Source: Cyclobacterium amurskyense
Lineage (GTDB): Bacteria; Bacteroidota; Bacteroidia; Cytophagales; Cyclobacteriaceae
Direction: 5' to 3'
Length of the DNA stretch: 64,000 nucleotides
NCBI RefSeq assembly: GCF_001050135.1
Contig: NZ_CP012040.1
Span: 1,178,001-1,242,000, forward strand
In this document: in pieces, positions 54,385 through 63,666 of the stretch
Layout of the letters: each line of letters opens with the position of its first letter
Position numbering within the stretch: the first letter of the stretch is position 1
Made by a program: the position numbers and the translations under genes
The notes under the pieces: model-generated
Database searches by the model: none
Told to the model about the DNA's origin: nothing
Seen by the model: only the letters and a program-made list of their open reading frames with translations

Positions 54385-55539
54385 ATGGACCATACCTCTT
54401 TCATAGAAATAAGCAAAAGTGCTTATAGCAATAATATCAGGTTTATCAAAAGCCAAATAGGGGATAATGTAACCATCTCATCTGTAATTAAAGGAAACGC
54501 TTATGGTCATGGCATTGAAAATACAGTAAAAATCGCCGAAAGCGTAGGAATAAGACATTTCAGTGCATTTAGCACTGATGAGGCCATAAGAGTACAAAAA
54601 TCCTCCACAAAAAAGAGTCAGATTATGATTATGGGTATGGTCCAAAATGAAGACCTTTCCTATTTAATTGAGAATGGCATCAGTTTCTATGTTTTTGAAA
54701 TGGATCGCTTGGAGTCTGCAGTTCTTAAAAGCAAAGAAACTGGTAAAAAAGCCATGATCCACGTAGAAGTCGAAACAGGCTTTCATAGAACAGGTTTTGA
54801 ATGGGATGAAAAGCAAGCTCTTTTAGATACTTTGAAAGAAAACAGTAATCACTTACAGTTGTGTGGATTGTGCACCCACTACGCAGGTGCTGAAAGCGTG
54901 GCCAATTATGTACGGGTACAAAATCAAATAAAGCAATATTATAGGTTTAAAACCTGGTTCAATGAAAATGAAATTCATTTTGACCGCTACCATACCGCAT
55001 GTTCTGCTGCTTCATTTAGTTATCCAGAGACAATAATGGATATGGTCAGAATTGGGATTGCACAATATGGTTTTTGGCCAAGTCAGGAAACCTACATGTT
55101 TAAGTTTAAGCAATTGGCCCCCAATAAAAAGAACCCACTTAAACGGCTAATTAGTTGGAAAAGTAAGGTCATGAGTCTCAAAAGAATCAAAATTGGTGAT
55201 TTCATTGGCTATGGAAACAGCTATATGGCAGCCAGGGACATGACCATAGCCCAGGTTCCTGTTGGTTACTGTCATGGTTTTGGAAGAAGCCTGAGTAATC
55301 TGGGGAAAGTGCTTATACATGGGAAAATTTTATCCGTGGTTGGAAATGTTACTATGAATGCTATCTCCGTGGACGTTACAGACTTGAAGGAAGTAAAAAA
55401 AGGAGATGAAGTAGTGATCATAGGGCGCCAAAAAAGAAATGAAATCACTGTTGCTTCCTTTGGCGAGTCAACACAACAGGTTAACTATGAGCTACTAACC
55501 CGCCTTCCTCATGATATTCCAAGAAAAATTATAAGTTAA
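54385..55539 (+). CDS. alr: Alanine racemase family protein
   Basis: A 384-residue fold-type III PLP enzyme interconverting L- and D-alanine or related amino acids. The cofactor lysine is K36 in VIKGNAYGHG, the second-base tyrosine Y280 in IGYGNSYMA, and the substrate-binding segment is GNVTMNAISVDVTD, a variant of the usual R/C-MD motif. That variation and its operon with two hydrolases suggest it might be a broader amino-acid racemase rather than the main cell-wall enzyme (inference). Confidence 0.88.
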   Translation: MDHTSFIEISKSAYSNNIRFIKSQIGDNVTISSVIKGNAYGHGIENTVKIAESVGIRHFSAFSTDEAIRVQKSSTKKSQIMIMGMVQNEDLSYLIENGISFYVFEMDRLESAVLKSKETGKKAMIHVEVETGFHRTGFEWDEKQALLDTLKENSNHLQLCGLCTHYAGAESVANYVRVQNQIKQYYRFKTWFNENEIHFDRYHTACSAASFSYPETIMDMVRIGIAQYGFWPSQETYMFKFKQLAPNKKNPLKRLISWKSKVMSLKRIKIGDFIGYGNSYMAARDMTIAQVPVGYCHGFGRSLSNLGKVLIHGKILSVVGNVTMNAISVDVTDLKEVKKGDEVVIIGRQKRNEITVASFGESTQQVNYELLTRLPHDIPRKIIS

Positions 55540-55622
55540 ACAACTTTTAGAACAGTGTTTGTGGTGTTTTACAATCAAAAGGATTCTTTGATCCAATGTG
55601 TAAAACTAAACAAATAAATAAA

Positions 55623-56027
55623 ATGAGTTTTAACCTTAAAACAAGCCTTATACTCCTATTATTCACTTTCTGTTTTTCATGTAAAACAGAACCTATAGAT
55701 TTAGCCAACCATGATTGGAAAGTAAAAGACCTAACAGGTTCTCCAGCCTCCAAAGAGGAATTATCCAAACTTTCTTTAATCTTCAAGGAGGGACAAGAAA
55801 TCGGTGGGTTTGCAGGATGCAATTACTATAGAGGTGGTGCAACTTATAACCAAGAGCAAATTAAATTTTCAACCCTATATTCAGACAAAAGCAACTGTGA
55901 ATTAAAAGAGTTAGAAAAACGATTCTTAACTAATCTTGAATCCAGCAAGCAATACACTTACCACGCAGGAAATCTTATCCTTCAGGATGTGAATGGCAAT
56001 ATTCTTATCGAAATGGAGAAGATTTAA
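55623..56027 (+). CDS. META-domain lipoprotein
   Basis: 134 residues from ATG 55623 (MSFNLKTSL); an open frame from 55596 would add nine residues before the signal. The signal segment ends CFSC. The META (HslJ-like) domain shows GFAGCNYYRGGATYN and LYSDKSNCELKELE, with the conserved cysteine pair. In E. coli HslJ affects novobiocin resistance; the Bacteroidota role is unknown. It lies 83 bp after alr, perhaps with its own promoter. Confidence 0.83.
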   Translation: MSFNLKTSLILLLFTFCFSCKTEPIDLANHDWKVKDLTGSPASKEELSKLSLIFKEGQEIGGFAGCNYYRGGATYNQEQIKFSTLYSDKSNCELKELEKRFLTNLESSKQYTYHAGNLILQDVNGNILIEMEKI

Positions 56028-56082
56028 CCCAATTCTTCTAAAGGAGAAAGGGTAATAAAAACCAGCTAAGGAAGCGTATCGA

Positions 56083-56937
56083 TCAATTAAATATAATTGT
56101 TCTATTGCCCACGACCTGGATTTTCCTGGCCAAGTGATACTTGATGGCTTTGGACAATACTACCTTCTCTACGTCTTGCCCTATCTGCACAAGATCTTCT
56201 ACGGTATTGTGGTGACGAACACGAGCTACATCCTGCTCAATTATGGGCCCTGCATCCAGTTCTTCGGTAACGTAATGTGCAGTTGCTCCTATGATCTTCA
56301 CCCCACGTTTGTAAGCCGCATGATAAGGTTTGGCACCCACGAAGGCGGGTAAAAAGGAATGGTGAATATTTATCACGTTATTGGGAAAGTGTTTTATAAA
56401 ATTCCCTGAAAGTATCTGCATGTACCTGGCAAGTACTACAAAATCAATGCGATGCGCTACCATCAATTCTAGTTGCTTTTTCTCCTGTTCTACCTTATTC
56501 TCCTTGGTAACAGGCAAATGGTAAAATGGTATACCGAATGCTTTAACCACTGGTTCTAAGTCTGGATGATTAGAAATCACCAGTGGAATTTCCACATTGA
56601 ATTGTCCAGAATAATAGCGACTCAAAATATCAAAAAGGCAATGCGAAAGCTTGGATACAAAAAGCGCCATTCTTGGTTTTGGAAAGTTAAATGAAAGGAA
56701 ATATTCCATCTCAAACCGGTGCCCAACCTTTGATTTAAACTCTGGAAGAATTTGGTCCTTTTCTATATCAAAAGAATCCAATTCCCATTCTGCCCTCATA
56801 AAAAAATCTCCTAAATCATCATCTACATACTGATCCACGGCCAATATATTCCCATTGTTTTCATAAAGAAAATGAGAAACGGCAGCTACAATACCTTTAT
56901 TGTCTTTGCATTGTACGATTAAAATTGCTGTTTGCAT
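56083..56937 (-). CDS. purU: Formyltetrahydrofolate deformylase
   Basis: Hydrolyses 10-formyl-THF to formate and THF, balancing one-carbon pools. 284 residues: an N-terminal ACT domain (about 1-80) and a formyltransferase-fold domain with the folate site NIHHSFLPAFVGAKPYHAAY and the catalytic region ATAHYVTEELDAGPIIEQD. It is 34 bp downstream of the SNF2 helicase gene on the same strand, so they may share a transcript without an obvious functional link. Confidence 0.95.
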   Translation of the reverse strand: MQTAILIVQCKDNKGIVAAVSHFLYENNGNILAVDQYVDDDLGDFFMRAEWELDSFDIEKDQILPEFKSKVGHRFEMEYFLSFNFPKPRMALFVSKLSHCLFDILSRYYSGQFNVEIPLVISNHPDLEPVVKAFGIPFYHLPVTKENKVEQEKKQLELMVAHRIDFVVLARYMQILSGNFIKHFPNNVINIHHSFLPAFVGAKPYHAAYKRGVKIIGATAHYVTEELDAGPIIEQDVARVRHHNTVEDLVQIGQDVEKVVLSKAIKYHLARKIQVVGNRTIIFN

Positions 56938-56971
56938 TTTTTATTGGGTATGATATTTATAGAAATAGTTA

Positions 56972-59908
56972 TTAATCAAGTAAGGCCACTATATCTTCCT
57001 GATTCAAGCTCTTAATAAAGCTTTCCTCTGTACTAATAAGCTCCCCAGCCAAGGCCATCTTCCGTTCTTGCAGTGCCATGATTTTTTCCTCTACAGAATT
57101 TCTGGTAATAAATTTATAAATGATCACTTTATTCTTTTGTCCAATTCGGTGGGCTCTATCTATTGCCTGAGCCTCCACTGCTGGATTCCACCATGGATCA
57201 AGAAGAAATACATATTCTGCTTTTGTAAGGTTGAGACCTACACCACCAGCTTTCAGTGAGATTAAAAACACTTTTATGTCTGGGTTTTCTTGAAAGGAGG
57301 CCACTTCTCTCTGCCGATCTACTGTAGCGCCATCTAGGTAAGCGAAAGGGATTTTCTCTTCCTTTAGGAAGGACTTAACAATGCCCAAATGCCGAACAAA
57401 TTGACTGAAAATCAAAACCTTGTGACCTTCACTTACAGTTGACTTCACCATATGAGAAATGTCCTCTAATTTGCCTGAGCCTCCCTCGTAGGCTTCATCA
57501 GCCATTTTGGGGTGATTGGCCATTTGCCTTAGTTGAGTAAGTCCACGCAATAAAGTCAAAGACTTCTGGGATTTACCAGGAAGACTTGCTTCATCAATAA
57601 TTTTTTCCCTGAAATAATTCTTCACATCCTCATAGGCCTGTTCTTGCTCTGAGGTCATGGTAGAATACTTGATATTGATCACTTTTTCTGGCAGATCAGT
57701 CGCTACCTGAGATTTCAACCTTCTAAGAATAAAAGGCTTGATCATCGCGTTCAATTTCAGGATTTTATCTTTATCATTCTTCTTTTCAATTGGCAACAAA
57801 AATTGCTTCTTGAAGGATGCCTGTCCTCCTAAAAGTCCCCTGTTGATAAAATTCATCTGAGACCATAGATCCATGGTGCCATTTTCTACAGGAGTACCTG
57901 TAAGTATTAATTTATGGTTACTTTTTAATTGAACAACTGCTTTTGATATTATACTATCTGGATTTTTGATTGCCTGGCTTTCATCAAGTATAATATAATT
58001 GAAATAAAACTCATTAAGAATATCAATATCTAATCTGGTAATCCCATATGAGGTTAAGACCAAATCATATCGCCCGAATTGACTACTGTCTTTGATTCGC
58101 TGCGTACCTGTATAGATAAGAATCTTTAGTTTTGGTGTAAATTTTCTAGCTTCAAGTTCCCAGTTGTATATCAAAGAAGTAGGCATTACCAATAAAGAAG
58201 TCGTCCCTTCTGATCGCTCTTTTTCCATGGCCAGTAAGGCAAGCGTTTGCACCGTTTTACCAAGCCCCATATCATCAGCAAGACAACCTCCAAAATTGTA
58301 CTCATTTAGAAAACGCATCCAATTATAACCTGCCTTTTGATAAGGTCTCAAGGTACCCTTAAAATAACTTGACAACTTATAATCATCAATATTTGAAAAA
58401 TCCTTGAGTTTGTTAAGCCTCTCACTTAAGCCCAATTTAAGCAGGTTGCCCTTTTCCAGTTCCTGAGCTAATGCAATATGGTGTTTCTTTAATTTGAAAT
58501 TCCCATCTTCATTTTGTTCCTCTTCAATAAAAGAAAAAATCTCACCGTAATTTACAAACCAAGACTTGGGAATAATCCCAATCTCTTTATTTGGTAACTC
58601 AATTTCAGATTTGCCTTTGAGTAGTAATTTTCTGAATTTTTGAAAAGAAATCTCATAATCCCCGAAAGTAATTACAGCCTCTACATCAAACCAATCAATT
58701 TTTTCATTAATTCTGACCGATATCTTAGCTGCTCCTATAAAATAATTTTTACCTTTTTCGTTGGCTGTTTGCTGAATTATTATACCTAGATCATCCAATT
58801 CCGGTCTATGATTAATAATCCATTCGTAGGCTTCCCTCTTAGGCATGGATTGCCTTCCCAAACGTACAGAAAGCCCATTGTCTTTTAGGAAGTTTCCATA
58901 GAAGCTTTCTTTTTTCAAGTCTCTTACCACCTTATAAAAAACGTAATCATCTCCATTTTTCTCCAGTTCTACATTGGTAGGTTTGACTTGATCGGCTCTA
59001 AAAGAATAATCTCCATACCTAAACCTAAGATCGAAAACCATCTTCTCTTCTTCGTCTGAAGCCAGCTTCTTTCCAAACATATCCACAGTTGGATTGCCTT
59101 GTAATTCTCCCAAGTACAATATAGGCTGGGGATTGTCACGTGCTACTTTAATCTCAAATCCTTTGGCATACACATCAAAAGAGGCAACAAGTTGGGTAAC
59201 AAACTTCTTATAATAAGAGTCTTCTACTTTTCGCGGTATAACGATGAACCTTTTACTCAAAAAAGGCAATAGTTTTTTACCATCTACGGCCTTTTCAAAG
59301 CTAACCAACATGGAATCTACAACCAACCACGCAGGTTGATGACAGATCAAATAGCTTCCTTTGTATTGCCATTCAAGTTTTTCCCCCTGGTATTTTATTG
59401 TTGGGAAATAGTGGGTGTTTTCTTCATTCCTACGGAAATGAAACAAAACAGAAGCTTTTTCAGGCATGATGGCTATTTCCTTCCAGACAGGATTGCCATC
59501 ATTACCCATTTCAAAGAGACGCTTCTGTTGAATTTTCTCTAATATTTTGGCGCGAGTAATCTCTAATTTTGCCTCTATTAACTTTTGAACTTCCTTATTG
59601 GATAGTGTAGCGTGCTCTTTATCAAAAACCTTCCTTAAAAATTCTTTGGGTTTATTGTTCTTGACATTGTACTTCTTAACAACCGCCTCTTGCTGCATAC
59701 TGTCCATCAGTTTGATCAATTCTAGATCAGTATCATCCAACCGCTCTCCAAATTCTCTGGCATTTTGATAAGAAATATTCTGATAAGCAAATGATAACCT
59801 GCCCTTTTCATCCAATTGGACGGCAAAAGACTCGAAAAGAATTCCTAAAAATTCATGGTTAAACAAGGAGTAAACGATTTCAAATGGCTTATCGGAAGCT
59901 ACTTTCAT
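56972..59908 (-). CDS. SNF2-family DEAD/DEAH-box ATPase
   Basis: A 978-residue Swi2/Snf2-type double-stranded-DNA translocase. The conserved core occupies about residues 515-970: Walker A DDMGLGKTVQTLALL (near 547), DESQ as the Walker B box, GTPVENGTMDLWSQ (motif III), and C-terminal VFLISLKAGGVGLNLT and DPWWNPAVEAQAIDRAHRIG (motifs V-VI). The N-terminal half has no recognised domain and no SWIM zinc cysteines. No restriction, methylase or nuclease genes lie nearby, so a defence role is not suggested. Confidence 0.92.
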   Translation of the reverse strand: MKVASDKPFEIVYSLFNHEFLGILFESFAVQLDEKGRLSFAYQNISYQNAREFGERLDDTDLELIKLMDSMQQEAVVKKYNVKNNKPKEFLRKVFDKEHATLSNKEVQKLIEAKLEITRAKILEKIQQKRLFEMGNDGNPVWKEIAIMPEKASVLFHFRRNEENTHYFPTIKYQGEKLEWQYKGSYLICHQPAWLVVDSMLVSFEKAVDGKKLLPFLSKRFIVIPRKVEDSYYKKFVTQLVASFDVYAKGFEIKVARDNPQPILYLGELQGNPTVDMFGKKLASDEEEKMVFDLRFRYGDYSFRADQVKPTNVELEKNGDDYVFYKVVRDLKKESFYGNFLKDNGLSVRLGRQSMPKREAYEWIINHRPELDDLGIIIQQTANEKGKNYFIGAAKISVRINEKIDWFDVEAVITFGDYEISFQKFRKLLLKGKSEIELPNKEIGIIPKSWFVNYGEIFSFIEEEQNEDGNFKLKKHHIALAQELEKGNLLKLGLSERLNKLKDFSNIDDYKLSSYFKGTLRPYQKAGYNWMRFLNEYNFGGCLADDMGLGKTVQTLALLAMEKERSEGTTSLLVMPTSLIYNWELEARKFTPKLKILIYTGTQRIKDSSQFGRYDLVLTSYGITRLDIDILNEFYFNYIILDESQAIKNPDSIISKAVVQLKSNHKLILTGTPVENGTMDLWSQMNFINRGLLGGQASFKKQFLLPIEKKNDKDKILKLNAMIKPFILRRLKSQVATDLPEKVINIKYSTMTSEQEQAYEDVKNYFREKIIDEASLPGKSQKSLTLLRGLTQLRQMANHPKMADEAYEGGSGKLEDISHMVKSTVSEGHKVLIFSQFVRHLGIVKSFLKEEKIPFAYLDGATVDRQREVASFQENPDIKVFLISLKAGGVGLNLTKAEYVFLLDPWWNPAVEAQAIDRAHRIGQKNKVIIYKFITRNSVEEKIMALQERKMALAGELISTEESFIKSLNQEDIVALLD

Positions 59909-60008
59909 TAAAACAAGATTTAAACTAAAATGTGCTTTTTTTCGAAATTGGCAGTTTGCAAATTACAGAAATAATTAAAAGAATTAAATAAATCTCACAT
60001 TTAAAACC

Positions 60009-61232
60009 TTACAAATGAAGGGTGGTCTTCACCCTAGAGGCTATTAATGCAGGACGATAAGACGCTATCATTGTGATAATTACAACACTTAAACTTGTAT
60101 ACAAAAAATCTGTCCATTGCATTTTTATAGGGTAGGCGTCTATTACAGATGAGCCTACGCCCAATGAGACCAACCCATAGTTATCCTGAACCCAACAGAT
60201 CAAAAAGCCTAGCACAAGACCAACTAAAGCACCTGAAAAAGCTATTATGGCACCTTCCTTTAAATAGATAGAGCGTATAAGTTTTTTTGTACCTCCCATG
60301 GAAAGTATTACGGCTATGTCTTTTTTCTTTTCTATCGCCAACATACTCAAAGAGAAAAATATATTGAAGGAAGCCACAGCCAAAATAAAGGTAAGTGTCA
60401 AAAACACGAATAGCTTTTCTATCCTAATGGTCATTATCAGGCTTGCATGCTGCTCATCACTATCCTGAATAATAAAAGCTTCTCCAAGCAATTCTCTCAA
60501 TTCGGCTTTAACATCTTGTACATCATACCCCTCTGCCACCATTATCTCAAGACCGGTCCTTCTGTCTCCGTAATCCAGGAGTTTTGAAGCAAAATCCAAG
60601 GGGACAATTAGAAATTCATCATCAATTTGTTTTTCTACACTGAAAATCCCTCCTGGCTTTATCACTTCTCGATTGTACATACTGGAGGGATCTATACTTC
60701 CAGACTTTGGATCCTTAGGATAAAAAACCTGTATCAAGTCGAATTCATTGTCAAGGTTAAGCAGTAGAAAGTAGGACAGACCACGACCTATCAATGCCTG
60801 TGGCTGATTGTCTACCCCGAAACTCATTTCACCACTAAGGTGACCATTCTTAAATCTATTTTGAGCAATAAAATTATCCGACACCCCCTTCAACGTAGCG
60901 ACAACCTGATGATCTCCGTACTTTACCAAGGCATTGTCTTCAATCACCTCTGTCAGAACCTCCACTCCTTCCAACGCTTCTATTTCTTCTAGAAATGCAT
61001 CATCAACTTCAAAAGATTTCCCTTCATAGGGCATTACTTTTAGGTCTGCATCAAAGGAAGCATACAAACCTTTGATCAAGTCTTCCAATCCATTAAAAAC
61101 AGATAGAACCACCACCAAGGCCATTGTACCCACAGCTACTCCTATCATAGATATTCTGGAGAGAACTGTAATGAAGTTTTTTTTGGCTTTGCTTTTAAAA
61201 TACCTGGATGCTATAAAGTAGGAGAGATTCAA
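60009..61232 (-). CDS. LolC/LolE-type ABC transporter permease (FtsX family)
   Basis: A 407-residue permease with one N-terminal helix (about 22-46), a periplasmic MacB-like domain (about 50-270) and three C-terminal helices from about 280. The FtsX motif FNIFFSLSMLAIEKKKDIAVIL leads the second helix. This is the layout of LolC/E, which hand lipoproteins to LolA. Its ATPase partner is not adjacent. It lies 81 bp after rbfA on the same strand, a pairing common in Bacteroidota. Confidence 0.87.
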   Translation of the reverse strand: MNLSYFIASRYFKSKAKKNFITVLSRISMIGVAVGTMALVVVLSVFNGLEDLIKGLYASFDADLKVMPYEGKSFEVDDAFLEEIEALEGVEVLTEVIEDNALVKYGDHQVVATLKGVSDNFIAQNRFKNGHLSGEMSFGVDNQPQALIGRGLSYFLLLNLDNEFDLIQVFYPKDPKSGSIDPSSMYNREVIKPGGIFSVEKQIDDEFLIVPLDFASKLLDYGDRRTGLEIMVAEGYDVQDVKAELRELLGEAFIIQDSDEQHASLIMTIRIEKLFVFLTLTFILAVASFNIFFSLSMLAIEKKKDIAVILSMGGTKKLIRSIYLKEGAIIAFSGALVGLVLGFLICWVQDNYGLVSLGVGSSVIDAYPIKMQWTDFLYTSLSVVIITMIASYRPALIASRVKTTLHL

Positions 61233-61313
61233 TTTTATTTAATCAGCATTAATCTAAAATATACATTTGCTTACAGACAATCTATTCAATTGGGTCTTTA
61301 ATCTATTGATTGA

Positions 61314-61700
61314 TTAGTCTTCGTCCTCCTCGTCCTCATCTTCTTCTGGTGCCTCAGGAATACTTAACTTTGAGATCACACCATCCATATGCTGGGCATA
61401 GGCCGCTGATTCATCTAAAAAGAAGGCCAATTCAGGAATTATCCTCACGGATTTACCTATTCTCCTACCAAGAAACTTTCGGATCTGTCCTTTATTGTTT
61501 TCTACTTTATCAAACAAAACCGTATTATCTCCCAATAAAAAGCTTAAATTAATCTTTGCTAGAGCAAGATCTGGGCTCATCAAAACACGGGTAACTGTAA
61601 CCATGGCTTGGCCTACTATTGCTCTTCCTTCCTTCTGGAATATTTCCCCCAATTCCTTTTGAATCAGTTTAGAATATTTTTGTTGTCGTTTACTCTCCAT
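61314..61700 (-). CDS. rbfA: Ribosome-binding factor A
   Basis: Late 30S assembly factor binding 16S rRNA. 128 residues from ATG 61700 (MESKRQQKYSKLIQKELGEI); the frame is open seven codons further but the family begins here. The KH-like fold includes VTVTRVLMSPDLALAKINLS and a C-terminal RIIPELAFFLDESA. A strongly acidic tail of Glu/Asp runs from about residue 115 to the end. No anomaly otherwise. Confidence 0.92.
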   Translation of the reverse strand: MESKRQQKYSKLIQKELGEIFQKEGRAIVGQAMVTVTRVLMSPDLALAKINLSFLLGDNTVLFDKVENNKGQIRKFLGRRIGKSVRIIPELAFFLDESAAYAQHMDGVISKLSIPEAPEEDEDEEDED

Positions 61701-61785
61701 TTTAAAATATTTAATCTCCACAAATTTAGTGAAATATACGGGTAACCTTTAATTTCGTAAATTGAGTTTAAAATAAATATAGACC

Positions 61786-63192
61786 TTGCTGGAATTTTTC
61801 AAAATTAATGACCCCTTAAGAATGGCTGGAATCCTTTTCCTCTTCATTCTACTACAGATCCCTTATTATTTAATGGACATCCCCTCATTGCAACCAGAAC
61901 TGGCCTGGAGACTTCTAGGACAACAAATGGCCGCTGGAAACCTTCAATATGTTGACATTATTGACAACACAGGGCCATTTTCCGCTTTGGTATACTGGCT
62001 AAACGGCTTGTTGTTTTCAAACTCCGCACTATCTTTTCGGGTTTTCGCGTTTTTAATTCTACTTTTTCAGGTGTACTATACAAATCGTATGCTAATTAAT
62101 AACAATGCATATGAGGATTCTAATTACATCCCTGCATTTGTAATGATTTTATTGTTTCAACTGTCTTTTGACTTCATGACACTTTCACCTGCTTTGATGG
62201 GAAGCACATTTGTATTGTTGGCCCTATCAAGGCTTTTGAGCCAAACTACTGTAAACACAAACACTGTCCCTTCAATTCTGCTTATGGGCGTTTTTGCTGG
62301 TATTGCCTTTTGTTTTCATTTTCCCTATATAGCGTTTTTACCCCTATTGATTTTTTCCGGATTACTTATCAATGGTTTTTCATTTCAGCAGCTTTCATTA
62401 ATACTTACAGCATTCCTTTTACCTGTGGTTTTTTGTGCCTTGTACTATTTCTGGCAAGATGGATTGTCCTATTTCATCGAAATGTACTTTACCCTAGCCT
62501 TGAAAATAGAAAAGATCTATCATGTCAATTTTAAAGATCTAAGTTACATTTTCTCCTTACCGTTTTTAATTGCCATAGTAGGTTATTTAAAAAACAATGT
62601 AATGAGAAGAATGACTGTAAATCAGCAGAAGCACAATCAGTTGTTTTTGTTATTCTTGCTTTTTAATATTGGGATGTTTTTTTTAATGGATAGGATAAGC
62701 CCCTACCAGTTTATTGGAGCAGTTCCAGTATTGACCTATTTTATCAGTCATTTTTTCACTATCTCTAAAAACAAACTCACTCAAACTATTATTGGCTATA
62801 GTTTCTTTCTAATAATCCCTCTTATAGGATATAGCTGGACTTTTTACCTATTGAATGACAGCTCATTTAATGCTTATAAATTAAAAAGTACAAAAAATCA
62901 TGATATACTTGAAGGTAAATCAGTCATGGTTTTGGGTAACGAGCTGAGCCCTTACCAAAGCGCCATTATGGCAAGCCCCTACCTTAACTTCCGACTTACA
63001 GAAGTATACTTCACAAAATTAGGGGAAATGGAAAGGAAGACAAGATTCTATCAAGACCTGAAAAAAATGCAACCAGAAATCATTATCGATGAAGCAGGTT
63101 TATTTGACCAGTGGGTTGAAGGTCTCCCCAAAATAATACCCCTATATACCAGATCCAATAGTGGTCTCATATATAGGGGTAAACAGGATTGA
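61786..63192 (+). CDS. Polytopic membrane protein of unknown function
   Basis: 468 residues, about ten membrane helices, then a soluble C-terminal part (about 380-468). The start is TTG at 61786, giving an N-terminus LEFFKINDPLR; the next ATG is at 61822 (MAGILF) and would remove that charged segment. The early loop has VDIIDNTGPFSALVYW, where a conserved acidic residue follows the first large loop, as in GT39-like membrane glycosyltransferases, but the resemblance is weak. It is divergent from rbfA with about 85 bp between. Confidence 0.6.
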   Translation: MLEFFKINDPLRMAGILFLFILLQIPYYLMDIPSLQPELAWRLLGQQMAAGNLQYVDIIDNTGPFSALVYWLNGLLFSNSALSFRVFAFLILLFQVYYTNRMLINNNAYEDSNYIPAFVMILLFQLSFDFMTLSPALMGSTFVLLALSRLLSQTTVNTNTVPSILLMGVFAGIAFCFHFPYIAFLPLLIFSGLLINGFSFQQLSLILTAFLLPVVFCALYYFWQDGLSYFIEMYFTLALKIEKIYHVNFKDLSYIFSLPFLIAIVGYLKNNVMRRMTVNQQKHNQLFLLFLLFNIGMFFLMDRISPYQFIGAVPVLTYFISHFFTISKNKLTQTIIGYSFFLIIPLIGYSWTFYLLNDSSFNAYKLKSTKNHDILEGKSVMVLGNELSPYQSAIMASPYLNFRLTEVYFTKLGEMERKTRFYQDLKKMQPEIIIDEAGLFDQWVEGLPKIIPLYTRSNSGLIYRGKQD

Positions 63193-63218
63193 TCCTATAG
63201 GAGTATTGTTGCCTAAAA

Positions 63219-63656
63219 TTATTTACAGGCAATTTTATCTACCCTTCGGGCATGTCTTCCGCCTTCAAACTCTGTACTAAGGAAGGTATCAACCATTTTT
63301 TTAGCTAAGTCAAAAGAGACAAATCTTGCTGGTATTGAAATAAGATTGGCATCATTGTGTTGTCTAGAAAGTGCTGCCAACTCTTCGTTCCAGCAAATGG
63401 CAGCTCTTATACCTTGATGTTTATTTGCTGTGATGGCTACGCCATTTCCACTTCCACAAATAATAATCCCTCGCTCCATTTCTCCTGAGGTCATTGCATT
63501 ACACAATGGATGGATAAAATCAGGGTAATCAACAGATTCATCTGAGAATGGCCCGAAATCCTTTACTTCAAAGCCCTGCTTCTTCAGAATTTCTATTAAC
63601 TCTTGCTTATAGGTAAATCCTGCGTGATCACCTCCGATTGCAATAATATTTGACAT
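63219..63656 (-). CDS. rpiB: Ribose 5-phosphate isomerase B
   Basis: Interconverts ribose-5-phosphate and ribulose-5-phosphate. 145 residues: IGGDHAGF at the N-terminus, YPDFIHPLC, active-site Cys in IIICGSGNGVAITANKHQGI, then AALSRQHNDANLISIPARF. Full family length. It follows tatC by 10 bp and is convergent with the membrane protein gene. Confidence 0.95.
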   Translation of the reverse strand: MSNIIAIGGDHAGFTYKQELIEILKKQGFEVKDFGPFSDESVDYPDFIHPLCNAMTSGEMERGIIICGSGNGVAITANKHQGIRAAICWNEELAALSRQHNDANLISIPARFVSFDLAKKMVDTFLSTEFEGGRHARRVDKIACK

Positions 63657-63666
63657 TTTTATTGAT

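Noticed and set aside
56972..59908. Anti-phage defence island around the SNF2 helicase
   Set aside because: Neighbours are purU, a LolC/E-type permease and rbfA; no nuclease, methylase, phospholipase-D or other defence gene is present.
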